A stretch of DNA of 64,000 bases from Kitasatospora sp. NBC_00458 (GTDB taxonomy: Bacteria; Actinomycetota; Actinomycetes; Streptomycetales; Streptomycetaceae), in assembly GCF_036013975.1 (NCBI RefSeq), contig NZ_CP107904.1, positions 3,597,001 through 3,661,000 on the forward strand, read 5' to 3'. The notes under the pieces were generated by a model. That model was not told the DNA's origin and did no database searches. It saw only the letters and a program-made list of their open reading frames with translations. Positions 20,860 to 30,797 of this stretch are shown here, one piece after another (positions within the stretch are counted from its first letter, which is position 1; each line of letters starts with the position of its first letter). Both the position numbers and the translations under genes were made by a program.

Positions 20860-21200
20860 GGTCGCCTCACTGCTCACCGGCTCGCCTCGCTCCCTGTGCT
20901 CGGTCCTGCTCGGTCCCCCTCGGCGGGCCGCCGGAAACCGCGCCCCGGGAACCCCGCCCGGGAACCGCACCCATTCGGCCGCTTGCACCAAGACTATGGC
21001 GGTTTCGTTCGGTTATGCCCCGTTTGCCGAAGAGGATCCGCGGGGCAGTACGACGTTCAACCGTTCGGCTTGCGGCAGGACCGTGCCCGGCCTGGAGCGG
21101 TTCCACTCCGCCCGGCCCGCGCACGCCCGCCGCGCGCGCCCGGTCCCTACCCCCGCTCCGCGCGGCCACTCCCCGTGTCCGCGCCGCGCGCCCGCCGCGC
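20860..21200. other. Intergenic region between cyclase genes
   Basis: This 341-nt gap lies upstream of the diguanylate cyclase and downstream of the adenylate cyclase. About 20985-21075 is less GC-rich than its flanks and is the likely promoter area for the GGDEF gene. No ORF, terminator hairpin or known operator was convincing. Confidence 0.5.
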
Positions 21201-22328
21201 CTACTGCGCGCGCAGCCGCCGGGAGAGCAGCCACGGCTCGACCAGCCCGAGCCCGCGCACCGGACGGCGCCACATCGGCTGCAGGTTGAACCGGAACCCG
21301 GCGTGCGGCCCGTACACCGGCAGGCCGCCGGCGGGCGGGAGCCCCGCGGCCGCCGAGAGCGCCTCGGCCAGGCCCGGCCCGTCCGCGTCGGCCGGTGCCA
21401 CACTGCCGTGCTGCTCCAGCGCGGCGGCGAACTCGCCGTCGATCAGCACCGCGTCCTTGGGCGCGATCGAGGTGAGCCGGCTGGCCAGGTTCACCGTGGT
21501 GCCGAAGACGTCGCCCATCCGGGAGGTCACCGTGCCGAAGGCCATGCCGACCCGCAGCGCGGGGATGCTGTCGTCCTCGGCCAGCGCCTCGATCAGGCTG
21601 AGCGCGATCTCGGCGGCCGTCACCGGGTCCTCGGAGACGTAGAGGATCTCGTCGCCCAGCGTCTTGATCACCCGGCCGCCCTGGCCGGCGATCAGGTCGG
21701 AACAGGTGTTCTCGAAGGTCTCGACCAGCTCGCCGAGCTCCTCCTCCTCCAGCCGCCGGGAGAGCCGGGTGAAGCCGACCAGGTCGGCGAACCCCACCGC
21801 GAGCCGGCCGCTGGTGATCTCGTTGTCCTCGGCGGCCTGCACCACCCGGCCGGTGACGGCCGCGAGCTGGCGGCGCCAGACGTACACCAGGAACTGCTCC
21901 AGCTCCGGCAGCAGCAGCTCGACCAGCGGGTACGCGACGTCGGCGCGGGTCAGACCGGGCTCGACGGACTGGGTGAGGTTCTCCAGGAAGGTGTCCATCT
22001 GCCAGCCGGCCAGCCGGGCCGTGGTCTGGCCGGTGGACCGCGCCACCTGGATCGCCATCGACTCGCTCAGCAGGCCCGACTCGACCAGCCCGGCCAGCCG
22101 GCGCAGGGCGATCACGTCACCGTCGGTCAGCGCCCGGGACTGCCCGATGTCCGGGAAGCCCATCGCCCGCCAGAACCGGGTGGCCAGCTCCATCGGGACG
22201 TCGGCCGCCCGCGCGGCCTGGTACGGGGTGTAGCGGCGCGGCGCGTCCAGGATCAGGCGTTCCAGGTCGAGGGCGACCGTCTGGTCGTGGGAGCCCGCCG
22301 TGCCGCCGTTGCTGCCGTCGTCTGCCAC
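21201..22328 (-). CDS. cya: Class III adenylate cyclase
   Basis: 375 residues. An N-terminal helical regulatory region (about 1-165), as in actinobacterial cyclases of the Rv1264 type, precedes a class III catalytic domain (about 190-340). GFADLVGFTRL holds the first metal Asp, TLGDEILYV the second, and GDVFGTTVNLASRL the adenine/transition-state residues. It makes cAMP, which in Streptomyces acts on germination and antibiotic production through Crp. The GTG 22328 start (GGGGACGGA upstream) is my choice; the frame stays open further upstream through repeats. Confidence 0.9.
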   Translation of the reverse strand: MADDGSNGGTAGSHDQTVALDLERLILDAPRRYTPYQAARAADVPMELATRFWRAMGFPDIGQSRALTDGDVIALRRLAGLVESGLLSESMAIQVARSTGQTTARLAGWQMDTFLENLTQSVEPGLTRADVAYPLVELLLPELEQFLVYVWRRQLAAVTGRVVQAAEDNEITSGRLAVGFADLVGFTRLSRRLEEEELGELVETFENTCSDLIAGQGGRVIKTLGDEILYVSEDPVTAAEIALSLIEALAEDDSIPALRVGMAFGTVTSRMGDVFGTTVNLASRLTSIAPKDAVLIDGEFAAALEQHGSVAPADADGPGLAEALSAAAGLPPAGGLPVYGPHAGFRFNLQPMWRRPVRGLGLVEPWLLSRRLRAQ

Positions 22329-22737
22329 CGGTCCGTCCCCGTGCGGTCGCCGCACTCGCCTCGTGTCCTGCCAGTCCGGGCGCGCCCGCCACCCCGGCGG
22401 GCAGTGGCGCGCCTCACACTGCTGCCAGGTGGAATATTCGCACGGAATCCCGCGATCCGGGGCATCCGCCCGGGTCAAGGGGAAGTGAAGACTCCCTTCG
22501 GCCCGGGCGGTTCCGCGCCCCGGCGCCGCTCCCCGCCGCCGACGGCCGCAGCCGCGGACGACCGGACCCGCCGACGGCCGGGACCGCGCCGACGCCACGG
22601 CCGGAGGCCGAAGGGGCGAGAGGACCGGCGGGGCGAGAGGACCGGCGGGGCGAGAGGACCGGCGGGGCGAGAGGACCGGCGGGGCACCGCAAGGGCCGAC
22701 GGGTCACGGGAGGACCGTCGGGTCACCGCAGGGTCCG
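22329..22737. other. Intergenic region between birA and cya
   Basis: A 409-nt gap between codirectional genes. It holds the 17-bp repeat array at 22613-22685 and the presumed cya promoter area nearer the gene (an AT-rich AATATTC stretch near 22435). No separate gene was found. Confidence 0.55.
22613..22685. repeat. Four perfect 17-bp tandem repeats plus partial fifth
   Basis: GGGGCGAGAGGACCGGC begins at 22613, 22630, 22647 and 22664 without mismatches, followed by GGGGC at 22681. It starts 53 nt downstream of the birA stop. Confidence 0.92.
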
Positions 22738-23628
22738 TCAGCGCGGCTCTGGCCGGACGTGGACCACGTCGCCCGCACCGACCGGCTGCCGGGAGCCGTC
22801 CGCCGTCCGCACCACCAGCCGGCCGTCCCCGTCGATCGCCACCGCCTCGCCGAGCAGCTCCCGGTCACCGGGCAGCAGCACCCTGACCTGCCGGCCCAGC
22901 GTCGTGCACCGGTCCGCGTACGCCCGCAGCAGCCCGCTCGCGTGCGGATCGCCCGCGGCCGCCGTCCACTCCCCGTACAGGTCCGCGAAGTCGCGCAGCA
23001 GCGCCCGCAGCAGGGTGGCCCGGTCGGTGACCTCCGCGCCGGCCAGGGCCAGCGAGGCGGCGGCCGGCACCGGCAGCTCGGACCCGCGCAGCGAGACGTT
23101 GAGACCCAGCCCCGCGACCACCGCGCCACCGCTCAGCTCGGTGAGGATGCCGCCCAGCTTGCGCTCCGCACCGTCGATCACGACCTGGAGGTCGTTGGGC
23201 CACTTCAGCCCGACCTCGACCTCGGCGACCCGGCTCAGCGTGCCGGCCGCCGAGACGCCGACCAGGATCGGCAGCCAGCCGTAGCGTTCGACGGGTACCC
23301 CGTCCGGGCGAAGCAGGACGGAGAGGAAGAGGCCCGAGCGGGCGGGCGCCGTCCACTGCCGCTCCAGCCGCCCGCGCCCGGTCCGCTGCGCCTCGGCGAC
23401 CAGCACCGCGCCCTGCGGGGCGCCGTCCCGGGCCCGGGCTGCGAGGTCGGTGTTGGTGGAGCCGGTCTCGTCGACGACGTCCAGCGAGGTCCACAGCCCG
23501 CCCGGCGTGAGCAGGTCCCGGCGGAGCGCGGCGGCGCTCAGCGGCGGGCGGTCCAGGTCGGTCCACGGCGACGGCCCGGCGTGGCCGAAGCCGCGCAGTC
23601 CACTGCGGCGGGGGGTGTCGGAGGTCAT
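22738..23628 (-). CDS. birA: Biotin-[acetyl-CoA carboxylase] ligase
   Basis: 296 residues, class I biotin protein ligase without an N-terminal DNA-binding domain. STNTDLAARA, the biotinyl-AMP loop region QRTGRGRLERQW and GLKWPNDL are present, followed by the KLGGIL motif and a C-terminal SH3-like domain. It biotinylates the carrier domain of AccA2, encoded about 5 kb away. ATG 23628 has no Shine-Dalgarno; TAGGCT lies 8 nt upstream, so a leaderless mRNA is possible. Divergent from pccB. Confidence 0.93.
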   Translation of the reverse strand: MTSDTPRRSGLRGFGHAGPSPWTDLDRPPLSAAALRRDLLTPGGLWTSLDVVDETGSTNTDLAARARDGAPQGAVLVAEAQRTGRGRLERQWTAPARSGLFLSVLLRPDGVPVERYGWLPILVGVSAAGTLSRVAEVEVGLKWPNDLQVVIDGAERKLGGILTELSGGAVVAGLGLNVSLRGSELPVPAAASLALAGAEVTDRATLLRALLRDFADLYGEWTAAAGDPHASGLLRAYADRCTTLGRQVRVLLPGDRELLGEAVAIDGDGRLVVRTADGSRQPVGAGDVVHVRPEPR

Positions 23629-23727
23629 GGCCCAAGAGCCTAGAGGCCGTAGGCCGCACCATCGTCCCCCAGAACGACCGCCGACCACACTGTGTCGCTG
23701 GCCATAACGGGAAACCCTCCGCGATGG

Positions 23728-23753
23728 CTACGCTACCCAACGGTAGTTCGTAG
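23728..23753. promoter_or_regulatory. Palindrome in the birA/pccB intergenic region
   Basis: CTACC (23733-23737) - CAAC - GGTAG (23742-23746), flanked by CTACG (23728-23732) and CGTAG (23749-23753). It looks like a repressor or activator site upstream of pccB; the protein is unknown. Confidence 0.55.
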
Positions 23754-23841
23754 CGCCGCCCTGCCCTCATCCGCGCGGGTCCCCACCCGGCCCGCGCGCC
23801 CCCGAAACAGGTCGCGGCCATGGATCAGGGAGAGCCACCGG

Positions 23842-25422
<1,581 letters not shown>

Positions 25423-25457
25423 TCGCCCGCCGCCAGAGGATCGCGAGAGGATTGAGC

Positions 25458-25679
25458 ATGGCCCCGATCCACGTGCTGCACGGGCAGCCGACCCCCGAGG
25501 AGCTGGCCACCGTCCTGGCGGTGGTCCAGGCCCGGGCCGCCGCCGCACAGGCCGCCGCCGAGGCTGCCCGCCGTGCCGGTGCCGGCCCGGACTCCCCCTG
25601 GAACGACCGCGCCCGCCGGCTCCGGGCCGCCCCGCGCCCGGGCGTCAACGCCTGGCGCACCTCCGGCTGGGCCGGCTAG
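25458..25679 (+). CDS. pccE: Acyl-CoA carboxylase epsilon subunit
   Basis: A 73-residue small subunit found in actinobacterial acyl-CoA carboxylases; it stabilises the alpha-beta complex and raises activity. MAPIHVLHGQPTPEELATVL is the conserved beta-strand and helix of the family, followed by an Ala-rich helix and a W...AW..SGW C-terminus. ATG 25458 follows AGAGG by seven bases. It is probably co-transcribed with pccB and ends at the strong hairpin downstream. Confidence 0.93.
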   Translation: MAPIHVLHGQPTPEELATVLAVVQARAAAAQAAAEAARRAGAGPDSPWNDRARRLRAAPRPGVNAWRTSGWAG

Positions 25680-25694
25680 CCGGTACCGCGAGTA

Positions 25695-25793
25695 CCTCTT
25701 TGCAAAGAGGTGCCGAGCTTTGCAAAGGAGGGTGACCTGCCCGGTTCGGGCAGGTCACCCTCCTTTCCCTTTGCAAACACCACGCTTTGCAAA
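25695..25793. repeat. Four TTTGCAAA palindromes around a terminator
   Basis: TTTGCAAA at 25699-25706 (within the 16-bp palindrome CCTCTTTGCAAAGAGG, 25695-25710), 25719-25726, 25770-25777 and 25786-25793. Two lie before and two after the main stem of the pccE terminator. They look like operator sites, yet no regulator gene is adjacent. Confidence 0.8.
25724..25766 (+). terminator. Strong terminator after pccE
   Basis: A 19-bp perfect stem (25724-25742 with 25748-25766) with a 5-nt GGTTC loop, followed by CCCTTT. Confidence 0.92.
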
Positions 25794-26046
25794 GAGCACG
25801 GCGGCGCACGCAGCGGCCCACGCGGCGGCGAGTACGTCAGCGCACGCGGCGGCGAGCACGGCAGCCCGCCCGGCGACCCGCCCGACGACCCACCCGACGC
25901 ACGCGGTGCACACGGTGCGCGCGACGCACCCGACGCACGCGACGCACCCGACCCACGCGGTGCCGCGCCCGGCGACGCACGGGCGGTGCGGCCGACGGCC
26001 CGTTCGGCGGTACACGGAGCGGACGCGCCCGGATTGCCCCGAAAGC
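25794..26046. other. Low-complexity intergenic tract
   Basis: About 25800-26000 is built from short, slipping GCACGCGGCGGCG and CGACGCACC-type units with a 9-bp tendency. Frames stay open only because of this composition. I see no gene here. Confidence 0.6.
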
Positions 26047-26062
26047 TGAGTACGGATACTCA
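26047..26062. promoter_or_regulatory. TGAGTA-CGGA-TACTCA palindrome
   Basis: Perfect 6-bp arms around a 4-bp centre, 35 nt upstream of the small membrane gene at 26098. It is a probable operator or promoter element. Confidence 0.55.
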
Positions 26063-26097
26063 GGCGTCCCGGCAGTCCCGCGGAGCACCCTGGAGGA

Positions 26098-26223
26098 GTG
26101 CTCTGGTCAGACCCCCGCGACGAGCCGTCCCCGGAAGCCCAGCGAATGCAGCGCAGGCTGCACCGGGCCGGCCATGTGCTCGCCGCCCTCACGCTGCTGA
26201 TCGCCGTTCTGCTGCTGGTCTGA
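26098..26223 (+). CDS. 41-residue single-helix membrane peptide
   Basis: GTG-initiated ORF: a polar, charged N-half (about residues 1-25, with WSDPRDEP) then one hydrophobic helix ending [12 protein letters not shown] at the stop. GGAGG lies only one or two bases before the GTG, too close for normal use, so initiation may be leaderless or at ATG 26146. Similar tiny genes sit between pccE and maf in streptomycetes, as far as I recall. Function unknown. Confidence 0.5.
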   Translation: MLWSDPRDEPSPEAQRMQRRLHRAGHVLAALTLLIAVLLLV

Positions 26224-26259
26224 ACGCGACGCGCCGGCGAACCGACCGGACCGCCCCTC

Positions 26260-26265
26260 TACCCT
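26260..26265 (+). promoter_or_regulatory. -10 element of maf, leaderless
   Basis: TACCCT, 7 nt upstream of ATG 26273, with no Shine-Dalgarno between them. Confidence 0.55.
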
Positions 26266-26272
26266 GGTGGGC

Positions 26273-26872
26273 ATGACCGACCGCCGCACCCTCGTGCTCG
26301 CCTCCGCCTCCCCCGCCCGCCTCGGGCTGCTGCGCCAGGCGGGCCTCGACCCGCGCGTGGTGGTCAGCGGCGTCGACGAGGACGCGATCACCGCCGCCAC
26401 CCCCGCCGAGCTGGCGCTCGTCCTGGCCGAGGCCAAGGCCGCCGCCGTCGCCGCCGGACTCACCGACGGCGAACTGGTGATCGGCTGCGACTCCGTGCTG
26501 GAGCTGGACGGCCTGGCCCTGGGCAAGCCCGCCGACGCGGCCGAGGCACTGGCCCGCTGGCGGTCGATGCGCGGCCGCGCGGGAGTGCTGCGCACCGGCC
26601 ACTGCGTGATCGACACCGCCAACGGGCGGCAGACCTCCGCCACCGCCTCGACCACCGTGCGCTTCGGCACCCCGGACGACGCCGAGGTCGCCGCCTACAT
26701 CGCCACCGGCGAACCGCTGCAGGTCGCCGGGGCGTTCACCCTGGACGGCCGGTCGGCGCCGTTCGTGGAGGGCATCGACGGCGACGCGGGCAACGTCATC
26801 GGCCTCTCGCTGCCGCTGCTGCGCGCCCTGCTCGCGGAGCTGGACGTCCGGATCACCGACCTCTGGGTCTGA
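26273..26872 (+). CDS. maf: Maf-type nucleoside triphosphate pyrophosphatase
   Basis: A 199-residue Maf/YhdE-family enzyme that hydrolyses non-canonical NTPs such as dTTP/UTP or modified nucleotides to the monophosphate. [17 protein letters not shown] is the N-terminal signature, [10 protein letters not shown] holds the catalytic Asp, and KPADAAEA and the late [15 protein letters not shown] segment match. ATG 26273 appears leaderless; GTG 26267 in frame is less likely. Convergent with the lipoprotein hydrolase, 2 nt apart. Confidence 0.93.
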   Translation: MTDRRTLVLASASPARLGLLRQAGLDPRVVVSGVDEDAITAATPAELALVLAEAKAAAVAAGLTDGELVIGCDSVLELDGLALGKPADAAEALARWRSMRGRAGVLRTGHCVIDTANGRQTSATASTTVRFGTPDDAEVAAYIATGEPLQVAGAFTLDGRSAPFVEGIDGDAGNVIGLSLPLLRALLAELDVRITDLWV

Positions 26873-26874
26873 GG

Positions 26875-27669
26875 TCAGCCGCCGGCCGGGGCGTTGGCGG
26901 CCAGGAAGGCCAGCACGTCCGGCAGCGCACCGTCCTTGAGGAGGTCGGCGCCGTGGCCGGAGCCCGGGTAGAGCTTCAGCTGCCGGACCGGGGCGGTCGC
27001 GGCGGCGTACAGCTCCCGGGCGTCGGCGGCGAACGGCGCGTCGTCCTCCTCCGCGGCGAAGAACTCCGGCACCCGGGAGGACTTCACCGCGGCCACGGCG
27101 TCGTCCGATCCGAAGCGGGCCGGGCCGCTGAGCGAGACCACGGCCGCGACCGGCAGCGGGCCCGGCGCCGCCGCGACGACCAGCGAGCCGGTGCCGCCCT
27201 TGGAGGCGCCCACCAGGACGACCCTGGCGATCCCCTTGGTCTCCAGCCACTTCACCGCGGTCGGGAGGTCCCCGACCGGGCTGTCCGGCACCTCGGAGGC
27301 CAGCACCGCGTACCCGGCCCCGGTGAACGCGTCCAGGTAGGGGACCCAGTCGCAGAGCGAGCCGCGGAGCTGGTGCGAGAGGACGACGGCCACCCGGGCC
27401 GGACCGGCGTCCGCCTGCCGGAAGTAGGCCGGCCGGACGCCGGAGGCGGCGGGCAGGTCGAGGCTGCCGGCCGCGGCCTGCGCCTCGGTGAGGCAGCCGT
27501 GGGTCCGGGCGGGCCCGGCCGCCGGTACCGTCCCAGCCGCCGTCGCCGGACCGGGGGGTGCCGTGGACGCCGCCGCCGCTCCGCCCGTGCCCGAACTGCT
27601 GCACCCGGCCGTCGTCAGTGCGCCAAAGACGAGTGCGATTAACGCCAACTTCCCCGTTGATTGCCTCAT
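26875..27669 (-). CDS. Lipoprotein with alpha/beta-hydrolase fold
   Basis: 264 residues. A signal peptide with lipobox LTTAGC gives lipid-modified Cys23 and an outward-facing protein. A Ser/Ala/Pro linker is followed by a hydrolase domain (about 80-262): nucleophile Ser in VGASKGGTGS, a likely acid in the DDAPF region and His in GSGHGADLL. This resembles dienelactone-hydrolase-like esterases. ATG 27669 is supported by a near-ideal promoter just upstream and no Shine-Dalgarno, so the mRNA is probably leaderless. Substrate unknown. Confidence 0.88.
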   Translation of the reverse strand: MRQSTGKLALIALVFGALTTAGCSSSGTGGAAAASTAPPGPATAAGTVPAAGPARTHGCLTEAQAAAGSLDLPAASGVRPAYFRQADAGPARVAVVLSHQLRGSLCDWVPYLDAFTGAGYAVLASEVPDSPVGDLPTAVKWLETKGIARVVLVGASKGGTGSLVVAAAPGPLPVAAVVSLSGPARFGSDDAVAAVKSSRVPEFFAAEEDDAPFAADARELYAAATAPVRQLKLYPGSGHGADLLKDGALPDVLAFLAANAPAGG

Positions 27670-27676
27670 CTGATGC

Positions 27677-27705
27677 ACGCTAGGAGGGCGTTCCGGCACC
27701 GTCAA
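27677..27705 (-). promoter_or_regulatory. Sigma-70-type promoter of the lipoprotein hydrolase
   Basis: On the minus strand, TTGACG (27705-27700), a 17-nt spacer and TAGCGT (27682-27677), then 7 nt to the ATG. Confidence 0.8.
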
Positions 27706-27782
27706 CGGTCCGGACCCAAGGCCGCCGGCCGGCCCACCGCTAGGCTGACCGGCACCGTTCGAACGGGGGAGGTGGTGGGCGG

Positions 27783-28658
27783 ATGACCGACAGTCTGCTC
27801 AACGTGCTGCTGGGGCTGGTGGCCAGCGCACTCAGTGCCGCGATCGGCTGGCTCGGCCAGAGCCTGCGCCGAAGACGCCGGCTCGACCGGACCAGGGCCT
27901 TCCTCGGACTGCCGGCCGGCAGCGAGTGCCTGATCGTGGTCAACCGCAGCATCGGCACCGGCGCGCACCCCCGCACGGTCACCCGGCGCGACGCCTTCGC
28001 GCTGATGGAGCTGGCCGCGCTGGTGAAGGAGTGCGGCGCGCAGGCCGACCTGGTCGCGCACGACGCCGCCCCGCGCAGCCTCGGCGCCAAGACCGAACTG
28101 TGCTTCGGCGGCCCCGTCTCCAACGACCGGATGGCCGCCCACCTCGCCTGGGGCCTGCCCGGGGTGAGCATCTCCCACGGCCCCGAAGCGGCCGACAACG
28201 CGATCACCGTCGGCGGACGCGCGTACACGGCCGACTGGGACGTCGAGACGTACGTGCTGCTCGCCCGCCTCGCCACTCCCGGGGGCGGCCGCCCGGTCTT
28301 CCTGATCTCCGGCCAGACCGGCGTCGCCAACCAGGCGGGCGTCCGCCACCTGGTGGCGCACCACCGCTCGCTGGCCCGCCGCCACGGCGCCGACGGCACC
28401 TTCGCCCTCCTGCTGCGGGTGACCAATCCCCGGGCCTACGGGCCGGACGTGGTCGAGCAGGTCGCCGACGTCACCGCCCGGGCCCTGGAGCGCGGGCCCA
28501 CCGCGACCGCCCCCGCCGCGGCCGGCACGACCCCGGCCGGCGCCGCCGCGGCCGCCCCCGCGCCGACCGCCTCCGCCGGGGCAGTCGCGGCCGCGCCCAC
28601 CCCTGCCGGTCCCGCCGGCGCCCCCTCCGGTACCCCTGTTCCGGCGTCAACCCCCTGA
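27783..28658 (+). CDS. Membrane-anchored conserved protein of unknown function
   Basis: 291 residues. One N-terminal membrane helix (about 5-25) is followed by an RRRRR stop-transfer and a globular domain (about 35-235) with alternating beta/alpha character ([48 protein letters not shown]), then an Ala/Pro-rich tail. ATG 27783 follows a GGGGGAGGTGG purine run. The domain pattern suggests a nucleotide- or ligand-binding fold, but I do not recognise the family. It keeps this position between maf and accA2 in streptomycetes, from memory. Confidence 0.8.
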   Translation: MTDSLLNVLLGLVASALSAAIGWLGQSLRRRRRLDRTRAFLGLPAGSECLIVVNRSIGTGAHPRTVTRRDAFALMELAALVKECGAQADLVAHDAAPRSLGAKTELCFGGPVSNDRMAAHLAWGLPGVSISHGPEAADNAITVGGRAYTADWDVETYVLLARLATPGGGRPVFLISGQTGVANQAGVRHLVAHHRSLARRHGADGTFALLLRVTNPRAYGPDVVEQVADVTARALERGPTATAPAAAGTTPAGAAAAAPAPTASAGAVAAAPTPAGPAGAPSGTPVPASTP

Positions 28659-28911
28659 GGGACGCCCGGAACCGGCTCGTGGACCGCTGGAGTGTGGCCA
28701 AGCCCACGGCCCCGCCGGGCCACCGGGTCACCCTCCGCAAGCACCGGACCCCCTCGACCCGACCAGCCGCCACCTGGGGAGACTCCCGTCGGGCCGCCCA
28801 CCACCCGCCCGGGCGCATCACCCTCCGTGTGGGATAGTTCACAACCTGGGGCTACTCGCCGGTACCGCCCAGGAATCCATAAACTCAACGAGGTTCAAGA
28901 AGGGAGCCACA

Positions 28912-30684
28912 GTGCGCAAGGTGCTCATCGCCAACCGCGGGGAAATCGCCGTCCGCGTCGCCCGTGCCTGCTCGGACGCCGGTATCGCCAGCGTCGCCGT
29001 CTACGCCGAGCCGGACCGGGATGCGCTGCACGTCCGCGCGGCCGACGAGGCTTACGCGCTGGGCGGCGACACCCCCGGCACCAGCTACCTGGACATCGCC
29101 AAGGTCCTCCAGGCCGCGGCCGACTCCGGTGCGGACGCCGTCCACCCCGGGTACGGCTTCCTGTCGGAGAACGCCGACTTCGCCCAGGCCGTCATCGACG
29201 CGGGCCTCACCTGGATCGGCCCGCCGCCGCAGGCCATCCGCGACCTCGGGGACAAGGTCACCGCCCGGCACGTGGCGCAGCGCGCCGGTGCCCCGCTGGT
29301 GGCCGGTACGCCCGACCCGGTCTCGGGTGCCGACGAGGTCGTCGAGTTCGCCCGGGAGCACGGTCTGCCGGTCGCGATCAAGGCGGCCTTCGGCGGCGGC
29401 GGCCGCGGCCTCAAGGTCGCCCGTTCCCTGGAGGAGATCCCGGAGCTGTACGACTCCGCGGTCCGCGAGGCGGTCGCCGCCTTCGGTCGCGGCGAGTGCT
29501 TCGTCGAGCGGTACCTGGACAATCCGCGGCACGTCGAGACCCAGTGCCTGGCGGACCAGCACGGCAACGTGGTGGTCGTCTCCACCCGTGACTGCTCGCT
29601 GCAGCGCCGGCACCAGAAGCTGGTCGAGGAGGCGCCCGCGCCGTTCCTCACCGCCGAGCAGAACGCCGAGCTGTACCGGGCGTCGAAGGCGATCCTGAAG
29701 GAGGCCGGCTACCAGGGTGCCGGCACCTGTGAGTTCCTGGTCGCGCTGGACGGCACGATCTCCTTCCTGGAGGTCAACACCCGTCTGCAGGTCGAGCACC
29801 CGGTGACCGAGGAGGTCACCGGTATCGACCTGGTCCGGGAGATGTTCCGGATCGCCGACGGCGAGGAGCTCGGCTACGACGACCCGGAGGTCCGCGGGCA
29901 CTCGTTCGAGTTCCGGATCAACGGCGAGGACCCGGGCCGCAACTTCCTGCCGGCGCCGGGCACCGTGACGCTGTTCGCCCCGCCGTCGGGTCCGGGTGTC
30001 CGGCTGGACTCGGGTGTCGAGACCGGTTCGGTCATCGGCCCGGCCTGGGACTCGCTGCTGGCGAAGCTGATCGTGTCGGGTCGCGACCGCAAGCAGGCGC
30101 TGGAGCGTGCGCGGCGCGCGCTGGCCGAGTTCAAGGTGGAGGGCATGGCCACCGCCATCCCGTTCCACCAGGCCGTGGTCACCGACCCGGCGTTCGCGCC
30201 CGAGGTGCACGGGGAGGAGGGGCCGTTCCGGATCTTCACCCGGTGGATCGAGACCGAGTTCGACAACACCATCCCCGCGTTCGCCGGTGCGGCCGGGGAC
30301 GGCGAGGAGGCGGAGACCCGGGAGACCGTGGTCGTCGAGGTCGGCGGCAAGCGGATCGAGGTGTCGCTGCCGTCCTCGCTGGGCGTCTCGACGGCGCCGG
30401 CGGCCGGTGCGGGTGCCGCGAAGGCCAAGCGCCGGGTGGGTGCCAAGAAGGCCGGCGCGGCGGTCGGCGGTGACACCCTGGCCTCGCCGATGCAGGGCAC
30501 CATCGTCAAGGTCGCCGTCGAGGAGGGCCAGGTCGTCGCGGAGGGCGAGCTGATCGTCGTCCTGGAGGCGATGAAGATGGAGCAGCCGCTGAACGCGCAC
30601 AAGGCGGGCACGATCGTCGGCCTCAAGGCCGAGGTGGGTGCCAGCGTCTCCAGCGGCGCCGCGCTCTGCGAGATCAAGGACTGA
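28912..30684 (+). CDS. accA2: Acyl-CoA carboxylase alpha subunit (biotin carboxylase + biotin carrier)
   Basis: 590 residues. The biotin carboxylase domains (about 1-445) have [17 protein letters not shown], the ATP-grasp glycine loop [11 protein letters not shown], the [14 protein letters not shown] catalytic segment and RDRKQAL. A linker leads to the C-terminal biotinyl domain (about 515-588) with the biotin-lysine motif EAMKMEQP. It carboxylates its own biotin; partner beta subunits such as PccB transfer the CO2. GTG 28912 follows AAGGGAG. BirA and PccB/PccE are encoded nearby. A terminator follows. Confidence 0.96.
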   Translation: MRKVLIANRGEIAVRVARACSDAGIASVAVYAEPDRDALHVRAADEAYALGGDTPGTSYLDIAKVLQAAADSGADAVHPGYGFLSENADFAQAVIDAGLTWIGPPPQAIRDLGDKVTARHVAQRAGAPLVAGTPDPVSGADEVVEFAREHGLPVAIKAAFGGGGRGLKVARSLEEIPELYDSAVREAVAAFGRGECFVERYLDNPRHVETQCLADQHGNVVVVSTRDCSLQRRHQKLVEEAPAPFLTAEQNAELYRASKAILKEAGYQGAGTCEFLVALDGTISFLEVNTRLQVEHPVTEEVTGIDLVREMFRIADGEELGYDDPEVRGHSFEFRINGEDPGRNFLPAPGTVTLFAPPSGPGVRLDSGVETGSVIGPAWDSLLAKLIVSGRDRKQALERARRALAEFKVEGMATAIPFHQAVVTDPAFAPEVHGEEGPFRIFTRWIETEFDNTIPAFAGAAGDGEEAETRETVVVEVGGKRIEVSLPSSLGVSTAPAAGAGAAKAKRRVGAKKAGAAVGGDTLASPMQGTIVKVAVEEGQVVAEGELIVVLEAMKMEQPLNAHKAGTIVGLKAEVGASVSSGAALCEIKD

Positions 30685-30701
30685 TCCCCGCGCACTGCGT
30701 C

Positions 30702-30737
30702 ACCGGTCCGTACGCCCCCCAGGGTGTGCGGACCGGT
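30702..30737 (+). terminator. Terminator between accA2 and the DeoR gene
   Basis: A 9-bp outer stem (30702-30710 with 30729-30737), continued inward by seven pairs including two G-U, with a 4-nt loop. Confidence 0.7.
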
Positions 30738-30797
30738 TCCGTTTCCGGCGGCGGGCCGGTGGCCGTGCGGCGGCGGTGTGCCGGGTGCGCGGCGGGT

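Noticed and set aside
21013..21403. Short frames in the gap between the two cyclase genes
   Set aside because: Arg/Ala-rich translations with no ribosome binding site or conserved pattern.
22613..22685. Regular repeats considered as a CRISPR array
   Set aside because: Units are 17 bp and directly adjacent with no spacers, and no cas genes are present.
25794..26046. Open frames through the GCACGCGGCGGCG-type tract
   Set aside because: They exist only because of short-unit repetition; no ribosome binding site and no protein-like sequence.
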